A DNA stretch of 25,887 nt from positions 1 through 25,887 of the forward strand of contig JASGDB010000080.1 of the NCBI GenBank assembly GCA_049841315.1, given 5' to 3'. Below, one piece after another: positions 6,596 through 13,759 of the stretch (positions are counted from its first letter, which is position 1; each line of letters starts with the position of its first letter). The translations under genes were made by a program, and so were the position numbers. The notes under the pieces are model-generated. The model did not search any database and had not been told where the DNA came from. It saw nothing but the letters and a program-made list of their open reading frames with translations. This DNA is from JASGDB01 sp049841315. Lineage in GTDB: Bacteria > Bacteroidota > Bacteroidia > Flavobacteriales > Weeksellaceae.

Positions 6596-9346
6596 ATGAA
6601 TTTATTTGTGTTAGTACCGGTTTTTGGAGTAATCGCATTACTTTACACCTTTTTGCAGAGCAACTGGGTAAGTAAGCAGAATGCCGGAAATGAAAAAATG
6701 AAGGAAATCAGCGGTCATATTGCAGACGGAGCAATGGCTTTCCTTAAAGCGGAATACAAAATTTTGACGTATTTCGTCATCGTCGTTGCCATTCTTTTGG
6801 CAATAATGGGAATGAGCAATGAAAATTCTCATTGGAGTATCGGAATTGCGTTTGTAGTCGGAGCGATATTTTCTGCATTAGCAGGATTTATCGGAATGAA
6901 AATCGCTACAAAAGCCAACGTGAGAACAGCAGAAGCCGCAAAAACTTCACTGTCAAAAGCGTTGAAAGTTTCGTTTACAGGAGGTTCCGTAATGGGAATG
7001 GGAGTTGCCGGACTGGCAGTTCTTGGTTTGGGAGCTTTATACCTTATTATTAAGCAGATTTTTGCTCCGGAAGCAGGTGTAGATTCTCACGAAATGGAAA
7101 GAACCATTGAAATTCTTACCGGATTTTCTCTTGGTGCAGAATCTATCGCACTTTTCGCCAGAGTAGGAGGCGGAATTTATACCAAAGCAGCCGATGTCGG
7201 AGCGGATTTGGTAGGAAAAGTAGAAGCCGGAATCCCGGAAGATGACCCGAGAAATCCTGCTACAATCGCCGATAACGTGGGAGATAACGTAGGAGATGTT
7301 GCAGGAATGGGAGCGGATTTGTTCGGTTCGTATGTGGCGACGGTTTTGGCGACAATGGTTTTGGGTAGAGAAACGATTTCTGCGGATAATTTCGGAGGTT
7401 TTGCCCCGATTCTTTTACCGATGCTGATTGCAGGAACGGGAATTATTTTCTCGATTATCGGAACTTTATTCGTTAAAATTAGTGATAAAACAGGAAATTC
7501 AACTTCTGCGGTTCAGAATGCTTTGAACTTAGGAAACTGGGGAAGTATTGTGATTACGGCAGTTGCTTCTTATTTTCTTGTAACTTATCTTCTTCCTGAA
7601 GAAATGGTTTTAAGAGGACACGAATTTACTCAAATGGGTGTTTTCGGAGCAATTATGGTTGGGTTGGTTGTAGGAACATTAATGAGTATCATTACTGAAT
7701 ATTATACGGCAATGGGAAAACGTCCGGTTTCCAGCATTGTAAGACAATCTTCTACCGGACACGCCACCAATATTATCGGCGGGCTTTCCGTTGGAATGGA
7801 ATCTACTTTACTGCCGATTATTGTTTTGGCAGGAGGAATTTACGGTTCTTACCTTTGTGCAGGATTATATGGCGTTGCGATTGCAGCAGCCGGAATGATG
7901 GCAACCACAGCAATGCAGTTAGCGATTGACGCTTTCGGGCCGATTGCCGATAACGCAGGAGGAATCGCCGAAATGAGTGAATTACCAAAAGAAGTTCGTG
8001 AAAAAACAGATATTCTCGATGCCGTTGGAAACACAACAGCAGCCACAGGAAAAGGTTTTGCGATTGCTTCTGCTGCATTAACCGCTTTGGCTTTATTTGC
8101 AGCATTCGTAGGAATTGCAGGAATTGACGGCATTGATATTTACAGAGCCGATGTTTTGGCTGGATTATTTGTCGGAGCAATGATTCCTTTCATTTTCTCG
8201 TCTTTGGCAATTACTGCTGTCGGGCAGGCAGCAATGGCAATGGTAGAAGAAGTAAGAAGACAGTTCCGCGAAATTCCGGGAATTTTGGAAGGAAAAGGCA
8301 AACCGGAATATGAAAAATGCGTGGCAATTTCTACCGATGCTTCTATCAGAAAGATGATGCTTCCGGGTGCGATTGCGATTATTTCTCCGCTTTTAGTAGG
8401 TTTCGTTTTCGGGCCTGAGGTTTTAGGAGGATTTTTAGCAGGAGCAACGGTTTCCGGCGTTTTAATGGGAATGTTCCAGAACAATGCAGGAGGAGCTTGG
8501 GATAATGCCAAAAAATCTTTTGAAAAAGGAGTAGATATCAACGGAGAAACGCATTACAAAGGCTCCGAACCGCACAAAGCGTCCGTAACGGGAGATACAG
8601 TCGGAGACCCTTTTAAAGATACTTCCGGACCTTCGATGAACATTTTAATTAAATTAATGTCGATTGTTTCTTTGGTTATCGCACCGACTTTGGCTGTTCT
8701 TCACAAAGATAAAATTGAAGAAAACAGAAAAGCAAAATTAGAATCGCTTAACAGAATCAGCGGAATTGCAACTGCAACAGCCGTAGCAGAAGGAACTGAT
8801 GCCGATGCTCTGGTTGGAGCAGGAGCAATCAAAGGTCAGCTTAATGAATCCGGAGATTTCGTGTACGATTTGGGAGAATTTAAAGAAATTGAACTGAGCA
8901 GTGGCAAAAAAATCACTTTGGGTTCAAACAGCCGTCTTTTCCAGTTGTACAGTGGGATTCAGTCTAATGATAAAACGATTTTAGATAAAGAAAACCCGAA
9001 CAGTTGGTTTACCATTGAAAATTTATATTTTGAAAGCGGTAAAAACGATTTAAAGCCGGGTTCTGAAACTCAGCTTTTGAATTTGGCAGAAATTATGAAC
9101 GCTTATCCGAATCTGAAAGTAAAATTAGGCGGATACACCGATAACACGGGAAGTGAAGAGGCGAATCAGAAATTATCAAGCCTCAGAGCTGAAACCGCAA
9201 AATTAAAATTAATTGAAGCCGGAATTTCCGCAGACCGCATTGAAGCCGAAGGTTACGGTTCGCAATACCCAGTTTGCCCCGCAAACGATACAGATGAATG
9301 TAAAGCGAAAAACAGAAGAATTGATGTGAGGGTTCTTTCTTTATAA
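6596..9346 (+). CDS. hppA: ion-translocating membrane pyrophosphatase with C-terminal OmpA-like domain
   Basis: 916 residues. Residues 1 to about 703 form a multi-helix membrane pyrophosphatase that couples PPi hydrolysis to cation export; DVGADLVGKVE at 200-210 is the PPi-binding signature and EDDPRNPATIADNVGDNVGD follows. The GNTTAATGKG segment has Ala482 and Gly485, the pattern of potassium-dependent enzymes. Glu182 in FSLGAES sits in helix 5, and neither usual helix-6 site (DLFGSYVA, 241-248) has a Glu, matching from memory the Flavobacterium johnsoniae type proton pump. Residues about 806-914 form an OmpA-family peptidoglycan-binding domain (YFESGKNDL, GYTDNTG, NRRIDVRV) with a Cys894/Cys902 pair. 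Both ends of membrane pyrophosphatases face the periplasm, so the added domain could reach the wall. Ordinary members stop near residue 700. Confidence 0.9.
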   Translation: MNLFVLVPVFGVIALLYTFLQSNWVSKQNAGNEKMKEISGHIADGAMAFLKAEYKILTYFVIVVAILLAIMGMSNENSHWSIGIAFVVGAIFSALAGFIGMKIATKANVRTAEAAKTSLSKALKVSFTGGSVMGMGVAGLAVLGLGALYLIIKQIFAPEAGVDSHEMERTIEILTGFSLGAESIALFARVGGGIYTKAADVGADLVGKVEAGIPEDDPRNPATIADNVGDNVGDVAGMGADLFGSYVATVLATMVLGRETISADNFGGFAPILLPMLIAGTGIIFSIIGTLFVKISDKTGNSTSAVQNALNLGNWGSIVITAVASYFLVTYLLPEEMVLRGHEFTQMGVFGAIMVGLVVGTLMSIITEYYTAMGKRPVSSIVRQSSTGHATNIIGGLSVGMESTLLPIIVLAGGIYGSYLCAGLYGVAIAAAGMMATTAMQLAIDAFGPIADNAGGIAEMSELPKEVREKTDILDAVGNTTAATGKGFAIASAALTALALFAAFVGIAGIDGIDIYRADVLAGLFVGAMIPFIFSSLAITAVGQAAMAMVEEVRRQFREIPGILEGKGKPEYEKCVAISTDASIRKMMLPGAIAIISPLLVGFVFGPEVLGGFLAGATVSGVLMGMFQNNAGGAWDNAKKSFEKGVDINGETHYKGSEPHKASVTGDTVGDPFKDTSGPSMNILIKLMSIVSLVIAPTLAVLHKDKIEENRKAKLESLNRISGIATATAVAEGTDADALVGAGAIKGQLNESGDFVYDLGEFKEIELSSGKKITLGSNSRLFQLYSGIQSNDKTILDKENPNSWFTIENLYFESGKNDLKPGSETQLLNLAEIMNAYPNLKVKLGGYTDNTGSEEANQKLSSLRAETAKLKLIEAGISADRIEAEGYGSQYPVCPANDTDECKAKNRRIDVRVLSL

Positions 9347-9370
9347 TGTATTAATAATCATGTAATTAAT

Positions 9371-9401
9371 AAAAAAGCCGGAATGTTTTTCCGGCTTTTT
9401 T
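9371..9401. terminator. bidirectional terminator after hppA
   Basis: AAAAAAGCCGGAA, a 5-base loop and TTCCGGCTTTTTT form a symmetric hairpin with A- and T-runs on both sides. It serves hppA on the plus strand and the convergent T9SS-tail fragment on the minus strand, whose stop codon overlaps its end. Confidence 0.9.
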
Positions 9402-9642
9402 ATGAAATTATTTTTTTGATAATTTTCAATGTTTTAGTTCCTTTTTCAGTAATTATTTTTACTGAATAATTTCCTTTAGGATAGTATGCTAAATCAACTT
9501 GTTCTTTTTTGCTGTTTGTTTTTTGTATTTTCAGCAGTTTGCCCTGCATATTGTATAATTCCAATGAGAGAATATTGTGATTGCTTTCTATTACGTTTAC
9601 AATATCGGAAATTTGAGTTCTAAATTCATCAAGCAGTAACAT
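9400..9642 (-). pseudogene. orphan T9SS type A C-terminal sorting-domain fragment
   Basis: 80 residues that correspond only to the C-terminal tail of a type IX secretion cargo: LELYNMQGKLLK in the middle, then DLAYYPKGNYSVKI and a basic end KTLKIIKKI. Intact cargoes have hundreds of residues and a signal peptide before this. Here nothing precedes it: no signal peptide, no passenger domain, and the usual YPNP opening has become FRTQ before SDIVNV. The ATG lies next to a short palindrome (9648-9662). I read it as the remnant of a larger gene deleted from its 5' side. A real small gene cannot be excluded, but the tail alone would not be exported. Stop and terminator are kept. Confidence 0.65.
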
Positions 9643-9647
9643 AATTC

Positions 9648-9662
9648 CCCTCCAAAGGAGGG
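9648..9662. repeat. short palindrome, CCCTCC-AAA-GGAGGG
   Basis: Perfect 6-bp arms with an AAA loop. It resembles the left hairpin of the element inside alaS (15309-15327), which has two more base pairs in each arm. It marks the broken 5' edge of the T9SS tail fragment. Confidence 0.7.
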
Positions 9663-9718
9663 AGATTTGCTATACAATAAAGGCGGAATTTCATATCTTT
9701 ACAAGGTAAAAAGTAAAA

Positions 9719-11056
9719 ATGAAAACCCTCCTCAAAAACGCCAAAATCGTTAATGAAAATCAGATTTTTGAAAGCGATTTGCTGATAGAAAATGATTTAA
9801 TTCTGAAAATTGAAAAGAATATTTCCGAAGAAAATTCTGATAAAATTATCGATGCCAAAGGAAAATATCTTCTTCCGGGAATTATCGACGACCAGGTGCA
9901 TTTCCGTGAACCGGGATTAACGCATAAAGGCGATATTGAAAGCGAATCCAAATCTGCAATCGCAGGTGGCGTTACGAGTTTTATCGACCAACCGAATACC
10001 GTTCCGAATGCTGTAACTCAGGAACTTTTGGAAGAAAAATATCAGATTGCTTTGGGGAAATCGTATGCGAATTTCGGTTTTATGATGGGCGGAACGAATG
10101 ATAATCTCGAAGAAGTCTTGAAAACCAATCCCCGAAATGTTCCGGGAATTAAGTTGTTTTTGGGTTCTTCAACGGGAAATATGCTCGTGGACAATCCCGA
10201 AACTTTGGAAAATATTTTCAGTAAAACCAAAATGCTTATTGCCGTTCACTGCGAAGATGAAGCCACAATCCGTGAAAACACAGAAAAATACCAATCGGAA
10301 TACGGCGATGATATTCCTGTGAAATTTCATCATTTAATCCGAAGCGAGGAAGCGTGTTATAAATCTTCATCAAAAGCGATTGAACTTGCCGAAAAAACAG
10401 GAGCAAGACTGCACGTTTTTCACGTTTCCACAGCGAAAGAAACTGCACTTTTCCGAAACGATATTCCTTTGAAAGACAAGAAAATCACGGCGGAAGTTTG
10501 TGTTCATCATCTTACGTTTACCAATGAGGATTATGAAACAAAAGGCAGTTTAATCAAATGGAATCCTGCCGTGAAAACGCAAAAAGATAAAAACGGACTT
10601 TGGGAAGCACTTCTGGACGACAGAATTGATGTGATTGCGACCGACCACGCTCCACATACTTTTGAGGAAAAACAGAATGTTTATACGAAATGTCCGTCGG
10701 GAGCACCTTTGGTTCAACATTCTCTGAATGTGATGCTGAGAAATTACCGAAACGGAAAAATTTCCTTAGAAAAAATCGTTGAAAAAATGTGTCACAATCC
10801 TGCGATTTTATTCAGAATTGAAAAAAGAGGATTCATCAAAGAAGGTTATAAAGCCGATTTGGTTCTGGTCGATTTGAATCAAAAATACACGGTTTCCAAA
10901 GAAAATATTTTATACAAATGCGGTTGGAGTCCGCTGGAAGGAACGGAATTTCATTCTAAAATTACCCATACTTTTGTCAATGGAATTCTCGTTTATGAAA
11001 ATGGGAATTTTTCGGAAGAAAGATTTGGAGAAAGGCTGTTGTTTAATCCTTTTTAA
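9719..11056 (+). CDS. pyrC: dihydroorotase
   Basis: Cyclises carbamoyl-aspartate to dihydroorotate, the third step of de novo pyrimidine synthesis, in the cytosol. The 445-residue amidohydrolase has DDQVHFREPG at 57-66, the predicted carboxylated Lys145 in PGIKLFLG, His177 (AVHCED), His235 (FHVST) and Asp309 in ATDHAPH. Length and order of motifs fit the type I, longer dihydroorotase/allantoinase class; SGAPLVQHSLNVML fits dihydroorotase better than allantoinase. The first metal-binding histidine of the common D-x-H-x-H motif is Gln59; I believe this Gln is shared by Bacteroidota enzymes. It stands alone between a terminator and a repeat array. The upstream TATCTTTA at about 9695 is a 7/8 match to the -7 box. 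Confidence 0.88.
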   Translation: MKTLLKNAKIVNENQIFESDLLIENDLILKIEKNISEENSDKIIDAKGKYLLPGIIDDQVHFREPGLTHKGDIESESKSAIAGGVTSFIDQPNTVPNAVTQELLEEKYQIALGKSYANFGFMMGGTNDNLEEVLKTNPRNVPGIKLFLGSSTGNMLVDNPETLENIFSKTKMLIAVHCEDEATIRENTEKYQSEYGDDIPVKFHHLIRSEEACYKSSSKAIELAEKTGARLHVFHVSTAKETALFRNDIPLKDKKITAEVCVHHLTFTNEDYETKGSLIKWNPAVKTQKDKNGLWEALLDDRIDVIATDHAPHTFEEKQNVYTKCPSGAPLVQHSLNVMLRNYRNGKISLEKIVEKMCHNPAILFRIEKRGFIKEGYKADLVLVDLNQKYTVSKENILYKCGWSPLEGTEFHSKITHTFVNGILVYENGNFSEERFGERLLFNPF

Positions 11057-11159
11057 ATTCCAAATCCAAAAAAGTTGCGAAATTTTCGGATTCAAATCCA
11101 AAAAAGTTGTAAAATTTCAGGATTCAAATCCAAAAAAGTTGTATTTTTGTTGAAATTTA
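11057..11159 (+). repeat. three direct repeats of about 33 bp upstream of the DUF4143 ATPase
   Basis: Three tandem copies (11057-11089, 11090-11121, 11122-11159) share the core AAATCCAAAAAAGTTG. The first begins just beyond the pyrC stop. Copies 1 and 2 continue with an AAAATTTC-like segment; copy 3 continues with TATTTTTG, creating a -7 box for the following gene. A further copy lies after that gene at 12315-12340. Confidence 0.9.
11142..11149 (+). promoter_or_regulatory. -7 promoter box inside the third repeat copy
   Basis: TATTTTTG is an exact TAnnTTTG match 13 bases before the ATG at 11163. The promoter is part of the repeat itself, so the repeat can bring a promoter with it. Confidence 0.5.
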
Positions 11160-11162
11160 TGA

Positions 11163-12284
11163 ATGATGATTCAGAGAATTTTACAAAAAAGAGTGAAAGA
11201 AAGGCTTCATTCCGGCAAAGCGATTGTGCTGATGGGAGCAAGGCAGGTCGGAAAAACCACACTTCTGAAAAATATATTTGAAAATCCCGAAGACGTTTTA
11301 TGGCTGAACGGCGATGAACCGGACGTTCTGGAACTTTTTGAAAATACCACTTCGGTAAGGTTGAAACAGTTTTTCGGGAATAAAAAAATCGTGGTTATTG
11401 ATGAAGCCCAAAGAATTCCCGATGTCGGTTTGAAACTGAAACTGATTACCGATTCATTGCCGGAAATTCAGTTAATTGCAACGGGAAGCTCCTCTTTTGA
11501 ACTGGCAAACCACATTAATGAACCATTGACAGGCAGAAAATGGGAATATAAAATGTTTCCGGTTTCTTTTGCGGAAATGGTCGAATATCACGGACTTCTG
11601 GAAGAAAAACGTTCGCTGAATCATCGTTTGGTTTATGGCTGTTATCCCGAAGTGATTACGAATTTAGGAAAAGAAAAGGAAATCCTGAAACAACTCACAG
11701 ACAGTTTTTTATACAAAGATATTCTGATGCTGGAGCAGATTAAAAAGCCGGAAAAAATTGTAAAATTGCTTCAGGCATTGGCTTTTCAAGTGGGTTCGCA
11801 GGTTTCGTATTCGGAAATCGGGCAGATGATTGGTCTGGATTCCAAAACGGTGGAGAAATATATTCTGGTTTTGGAACAGTCGTATGTGATTTTCAGATTG
11901 GGCTCGTTCAGCCGGAATCTTCGTAATGAATTGAAAAACAGTAAGAAAATATATTTTTATGACAATGGCGTTCGAAATTCCCTAATTGCGGATTTTTCTT
12001 TAACCGAAACAAGGCAGGACATTGGAAAACTGTGGGAAAATTATTTGGTTTCGGAGCGGATTAAAAAATTAGAATATCAAAATATCTGGAGAAATTACTG
12101 GTTCTGGAGAACAAAAGAACAAAAGGAAATCGACCTGATAGAGGAGGGAGACGGAAAAATTACCGCTTACGAATTCAAATGGAATCCTGATGCGAAAGTG
12201 AAAATCCCGAAAGCGTTTACCGAAAATTATCAGAGTGATTTTGAAATTATTACACCGAAGAATTATGAGAATTTTCTTTTGTGA
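11163..12284 (+). CDS. AAA-type ATPase with C-terminal DUF4143 (PD-(D/E)XK-like) domain
   Basis: 373 residues. The N-terminal ATPase has Walker A GARQVGKT (25-32), Walker B IVVIDEAQ (76-83) and a sensor-like ATGSSSFEL (106-114), typical of the predicted AAA-superfamily ATPases that carry DUF4143. The middle (about 205-250) is a winged-helix-like segment (SYSEIGQMIGLDSKTVEKY). The C-terminal part has EIDLIEE and YEFKWN (Asp324, Glu337, Lys339), the arrangement of a PD-(D/E)XK nuclease-type fold. The family is very common and often multi-copy in Bacteroidota, without a settled function. The gene is bounded on both sides by copies of one repeat and does not share an operon with its neighbours, suggesting it moved in as a unit. 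The start may be 11163 or 11166. Confidence 0.85.
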   Translation: MMIQRILQKRVKERLHSGKAIVLMGARQVGKTTLLKNIFENPEDVLWLNGDEPDVLELFENTTSVRLKQFFGNKKIVVIDEAQRIPDVGLKLKLITDSLPEIQLIATGSSSFELANHINEPLTGRKWEYKMFPVSFAEMVEYHGLLEEKRSLNHRLVYGCYPEVITNLGKEKEILKQLTDSFLYKDILMLEQIKKPEKIVKLLQALAFQVGSQVSYSEIGQMIGLDSKTVEKYILVLEQSYVIFRLGSFSRNLRNELKNSKKIYFYDNGVRNSLIADFSLTETRQDIGKLWENYLVSERIKKLEYQNIWRNYWFWRTKEQKEIDLIEEGDGKITAYEFKWNPDAKVKIPKAFTENYQSDFEIITPKNYENFLL

Positions 12285-12314
12285 AACTAAATTTGAGTTT
12301 TTGATTAAATTTAA

Positions 12315-12340
12315 AAATCCCAAAAAGTTGTATTTTTTGG
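12315..12340 (+). repeat. downstream copy of the ATPase-flanking repeat
   Basis: Reads AAATCCCAAAAAGTTG and then TATTTTTTGG. Over about 22 bases it differs from upstream copy 3 (11126-11149) by a single substitution, in the same orientation. It lies 30 bases after the ATPase stop. Confidence 0.85.
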
Positions 12341-12366
12341 TAAAGCCTATTTTTAATTAACAATAT

Positions 12367-12603
12367 TTATTCAGGAAATAAATCTTTTGCGGAAACTTCA
12401 AGTGCTTTTGAAATTTTCAGCATTGTTGAAACTTTCATTTCCTGCCGACCTTTTATATATTTTCGCAGATTTTCTACGTCCATATCTGCATTGTGGGCTA
12501 CTTCTCTTGTTTTAAGATTTTTCTCTTTGATAATGGAATTGATGCGTTCTCCCAAAGCAATAATTTCGGGAGGCATTTGTGATTTTCTGCTTCTTCTTTC
12601 CAT
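12367..12603 (-). CDS. small XRE-family helix-turn-helix regulator
   Basis: 78 residues, essentially one DNA-binding domain. LKTREVAHNADMDVENLRKYIKG (30-52) fits the turn and recognition helix of a Cro/C1-type HTH, followed by the usual MKVSTMLKISKALEVSAKDLF end (56-76). There is no sensor domain. It is convergent with the DUF4143 ATPase gene and divergent from the PEGA lipoprotein gene, whose promoter (12655-12685) begins about 50 bases upstream of this start, so it may regulate that gene or itself. No partner toxin gene is seen, which argues against a simple antitoxin call. A 7/8 -7 match (TACCTTTC) lies just before the start on the minus strand. Confidence 0.8.
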   Translation of the reverse strand: MERRSRKSQMPPEIIALGERINSIIKEKNLKTREVAHNADMDVENLRKYIKGRQEMKVSTMLKISKALEVSAKDLFPE

Positions 12604-12654
12604 TGCGGAAAGGTATTTTAAACAGATTATTTTTTAGTGATTGTATAAAATCGG

Positions 12655-12685
12655 TTGTTTTCAACTGATTTATTTTATAAGTTTG
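12655..12685 (+). promoter_or_regulatory. complete -33/-7 promoter of the PEGA lipoprotein gene
   Basis: TTG at 12655-12657, 20 bases, then TAAGTTTG at 12678-12685, an exact match to both Bacteroidota promoter elements with consensus spacing. The leader to the ATG at 12709 would be about 18 bases. It is one of the two best promoters in the window. Confidence 0.65.
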
Positions 12686-12708
12686 TCAAAATTTTTAAAT
12701 AACAACTT

Positions 12709-13086
12709 ATGAAAAAATCTATGAATTATGTATTGATACTGATTACTTCTTTATCAATGACTTCTTGTGCAACTATTTTAACCGGAAGCAAGGATTCCAT
12801 TACATTTAATTCTCAACCGGAAGGAGCAAAAGTAGTATTTCAAGGTACAGAAAAATGTGTTACACCTTGTACAACCGAAATCCAAAGAAGTCTTGGTAAA
12901 CGTTCTGTAGAAATAAAGAAAGAGGGATACGAAACAAAAGAATTAAAATTAGAAAAAACTTTCAATCCTGTAACTTTGGTTAACATACTTTTAGGAGGTG
13001 TAATAGGAATTGGAATTGATTTGGGAACAGGGTCTTTTCTAAAATACGACCCAAAAGTTTATAATGCTGAACTTACAGAAAAATAG
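12709..13086 (+). CDS. PEGA-domain lipoprotein
   Basis: 125 residues. The N-terminus is a lipoprotein signal: MKKSMNYVLILITSLSMTSC with lipidation Cys20. Residues about 32-80 are a PEGA-like surface beta domain (FNSQPEGAKVVF, then KEGYETKELKL). Cys50 and Cys54 (EKCVTPC) may form a disulfide. A glycine-rich hydrophobic stretch (LVNILLGGVIGIGIDLGTGS, about 91-110) follows, which I recall from small Bacteroidota PEGA lipoproteins. It is expected to be anchored in the outer or inner membrane facing the periplasm. Role unknown. Base composition and style do not stand out from its neighbours. The next 670 bases hold no gene. Confidence 0.8.
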   Translation: MKKSMNYVLILITSLSMTSCATILTGSKDSITFNSQPEGAKVVFQGTEKCVTPCTTEIQRSLGKRSVEIKKEGYETKELKLEKTFNPVTLVNILLGGVIGIGIDLGTGSFLKYDPKVYNAELTEK

Positions 13087-13116
13087 TATGACAAATTTTT
13101 AGAAAATTTCAAAAAC

Positions 13117-13149
13117 AGTTTCGGCGGAGCCAAAGGCTCCGCCGAAACT
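13117..13149. repeat. 33-base hairpin element with 15-bp perfect arms
   Basis: AGTTTCGGCGGAGCC, AAA, then the exact reverse complement. It is GC-rich in an AT-rich spacer. There is no T-run after it on either strand, so it is not a typical intrinsic terminator, though it may protect the 3' end of the PEGA lipoprotein mRNA. Confidence 0.85.
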
Positions 13150-13229
13150 ATTAAATAATGAAGTTTAAACTTTTATTGATTGTGCTCCAAAGGAGCATAC
13201 TGTTAATAGAATTAATAATAATATATTAC

Positions 13230-13299
13230 AAACGAGCTCCGTAGGAGCGGTCTGATAAAATGACAGGTCGCTCCTACGGAGCTTTTCTATGGCTCGTTT
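13230..13299. repeat. nested inverted repeat, CTCC-TAGGAG family
   Basis: Outer arms AAACGAGC (13230-13237) and GCTCGTTT (13292-13299) enclose inner arms AGCTCCGTAGGAGCG (13235-13249) and its exact reverse complement (13269-13283). Each inner arm is itself nearly self-complementary, so the stretch can fold either as one long hairpin or as two small ones, like paired REP units. Confidence 0.8.
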
Positions 13300-13475
13300 A
13301 TTTTCTATGAACAGTTTGTCCCTACGGGACATTTTAAAAATCAAACATTAAAAGAAAGAATTATTAAAAAGACGGCAATATAGCGGTAATTGAAAATGAA
13401 TTAATTTATTGATAATCAATTTGTTGAATAAAATAAAGAAATAATCCCGTCGGGTTAATAAGAAGCGGCGAAGCT

Positions 13476-13616
13476 GCGAAATGTTGGTAAAGAAAATAAA
13501 ATCACGAATTAATAAAGGTGCGAAGCACCAACATATTGGTTTCTTCGGATTTCATTAGATTTCGGTGCTTCGCACCTTTTTCTTTTAGTTTCAAACTTTT
13601 ATTACCAACATTCCGC
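13476..13616. repeat. nested inverted repeat, GGTGCGAAGCACC family
   Basis: Outer arms at 13476-13490 and 13602-13616 match at 14 of 15 positions (GTTGGTAA/TTACCAAC ends). Inner arms AAAGGTGCGAAGCACC (13514-13529) and its perfect reverse complement (13564-13579) lie inside. The architecture matches that of 13230-13299 although the sequence differs. Confidence 0.8.
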
Positions 13617-13698
13617 AACTTTGTTGCTCATTATTTTAAACATTAAAATTTTCCATATTCTCCCGAAAAACTCCCTCTCTCCGTGTTCAAAATTTCAT

Positions 13699-13706
13699 TA
13701 AATTTG
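13699..13706 (+). promoter_or_regulatory. -7 promoter box of alaS
   Basis: TAAATTTG, an exact consensus match, 53 bases before the alaS ATG. The predicted leader of about 48 bases consists largely of a 7-bp-period tract (13721-13755). No TTG is seen at the expected -33 distance. Confidence 0.5.
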
Positions 13707-13720
13707 CAAACTATCAAAAA

Positions 13721-13755
13721 TGCTTAAAGCTTATTGCTTAGAGCATAAAGCCAAA
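13721..13755 (+). repeat. 7-bp-period tract in the alaS leader
   Basis: Five heptamers in register: TGCTTAA, AGCTTAT, TGCTTAG, AGCATAA, AGCCAAA, ending 4 bases before the alaS start codon. Confidence 0.7.
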
Positions 13756-13759
13756 AAAT

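Larger units (their letters stand above)
13087..13759. repeat. gene-free cluster of palindromic repeats
   Basis: No credible reading frame in 673 bases. Instead there are palindromes in series: 13117-13149 (15-bp perfect arms, AAA loop), 13183-13197 (TGCTCC-AAA-GGAGCA), a nested pair 13230-13299, 13317-13331 (TGTCCC-TAC-GGGACA), 13446-13454 (CCCG-T-CGGG), and a second nested unit 13476-13616. The stretches between are A/T-rich. The alaS promoter and a heptad tract follow at the right end. Confidence 0.9.

Noticed and set aside
7818..8541. Minus-strand reading frames inside hppA
   Set aside because: Low-complexity shadows of the membrane helices; the plus-strand frame has all pyrophosphatase motifs.
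12367..13086. Toxin-antitoxin pair formed by the XRE protein and its neighbour
   Set aside because: The genes are divergent and the partner is a PEGA lipoprotein, not a toxin family.
13087..13700. CRISPR array
   Set aside because: The palindromes differ from each other, spacing is irregular and there are no identical repeats or cas genes.
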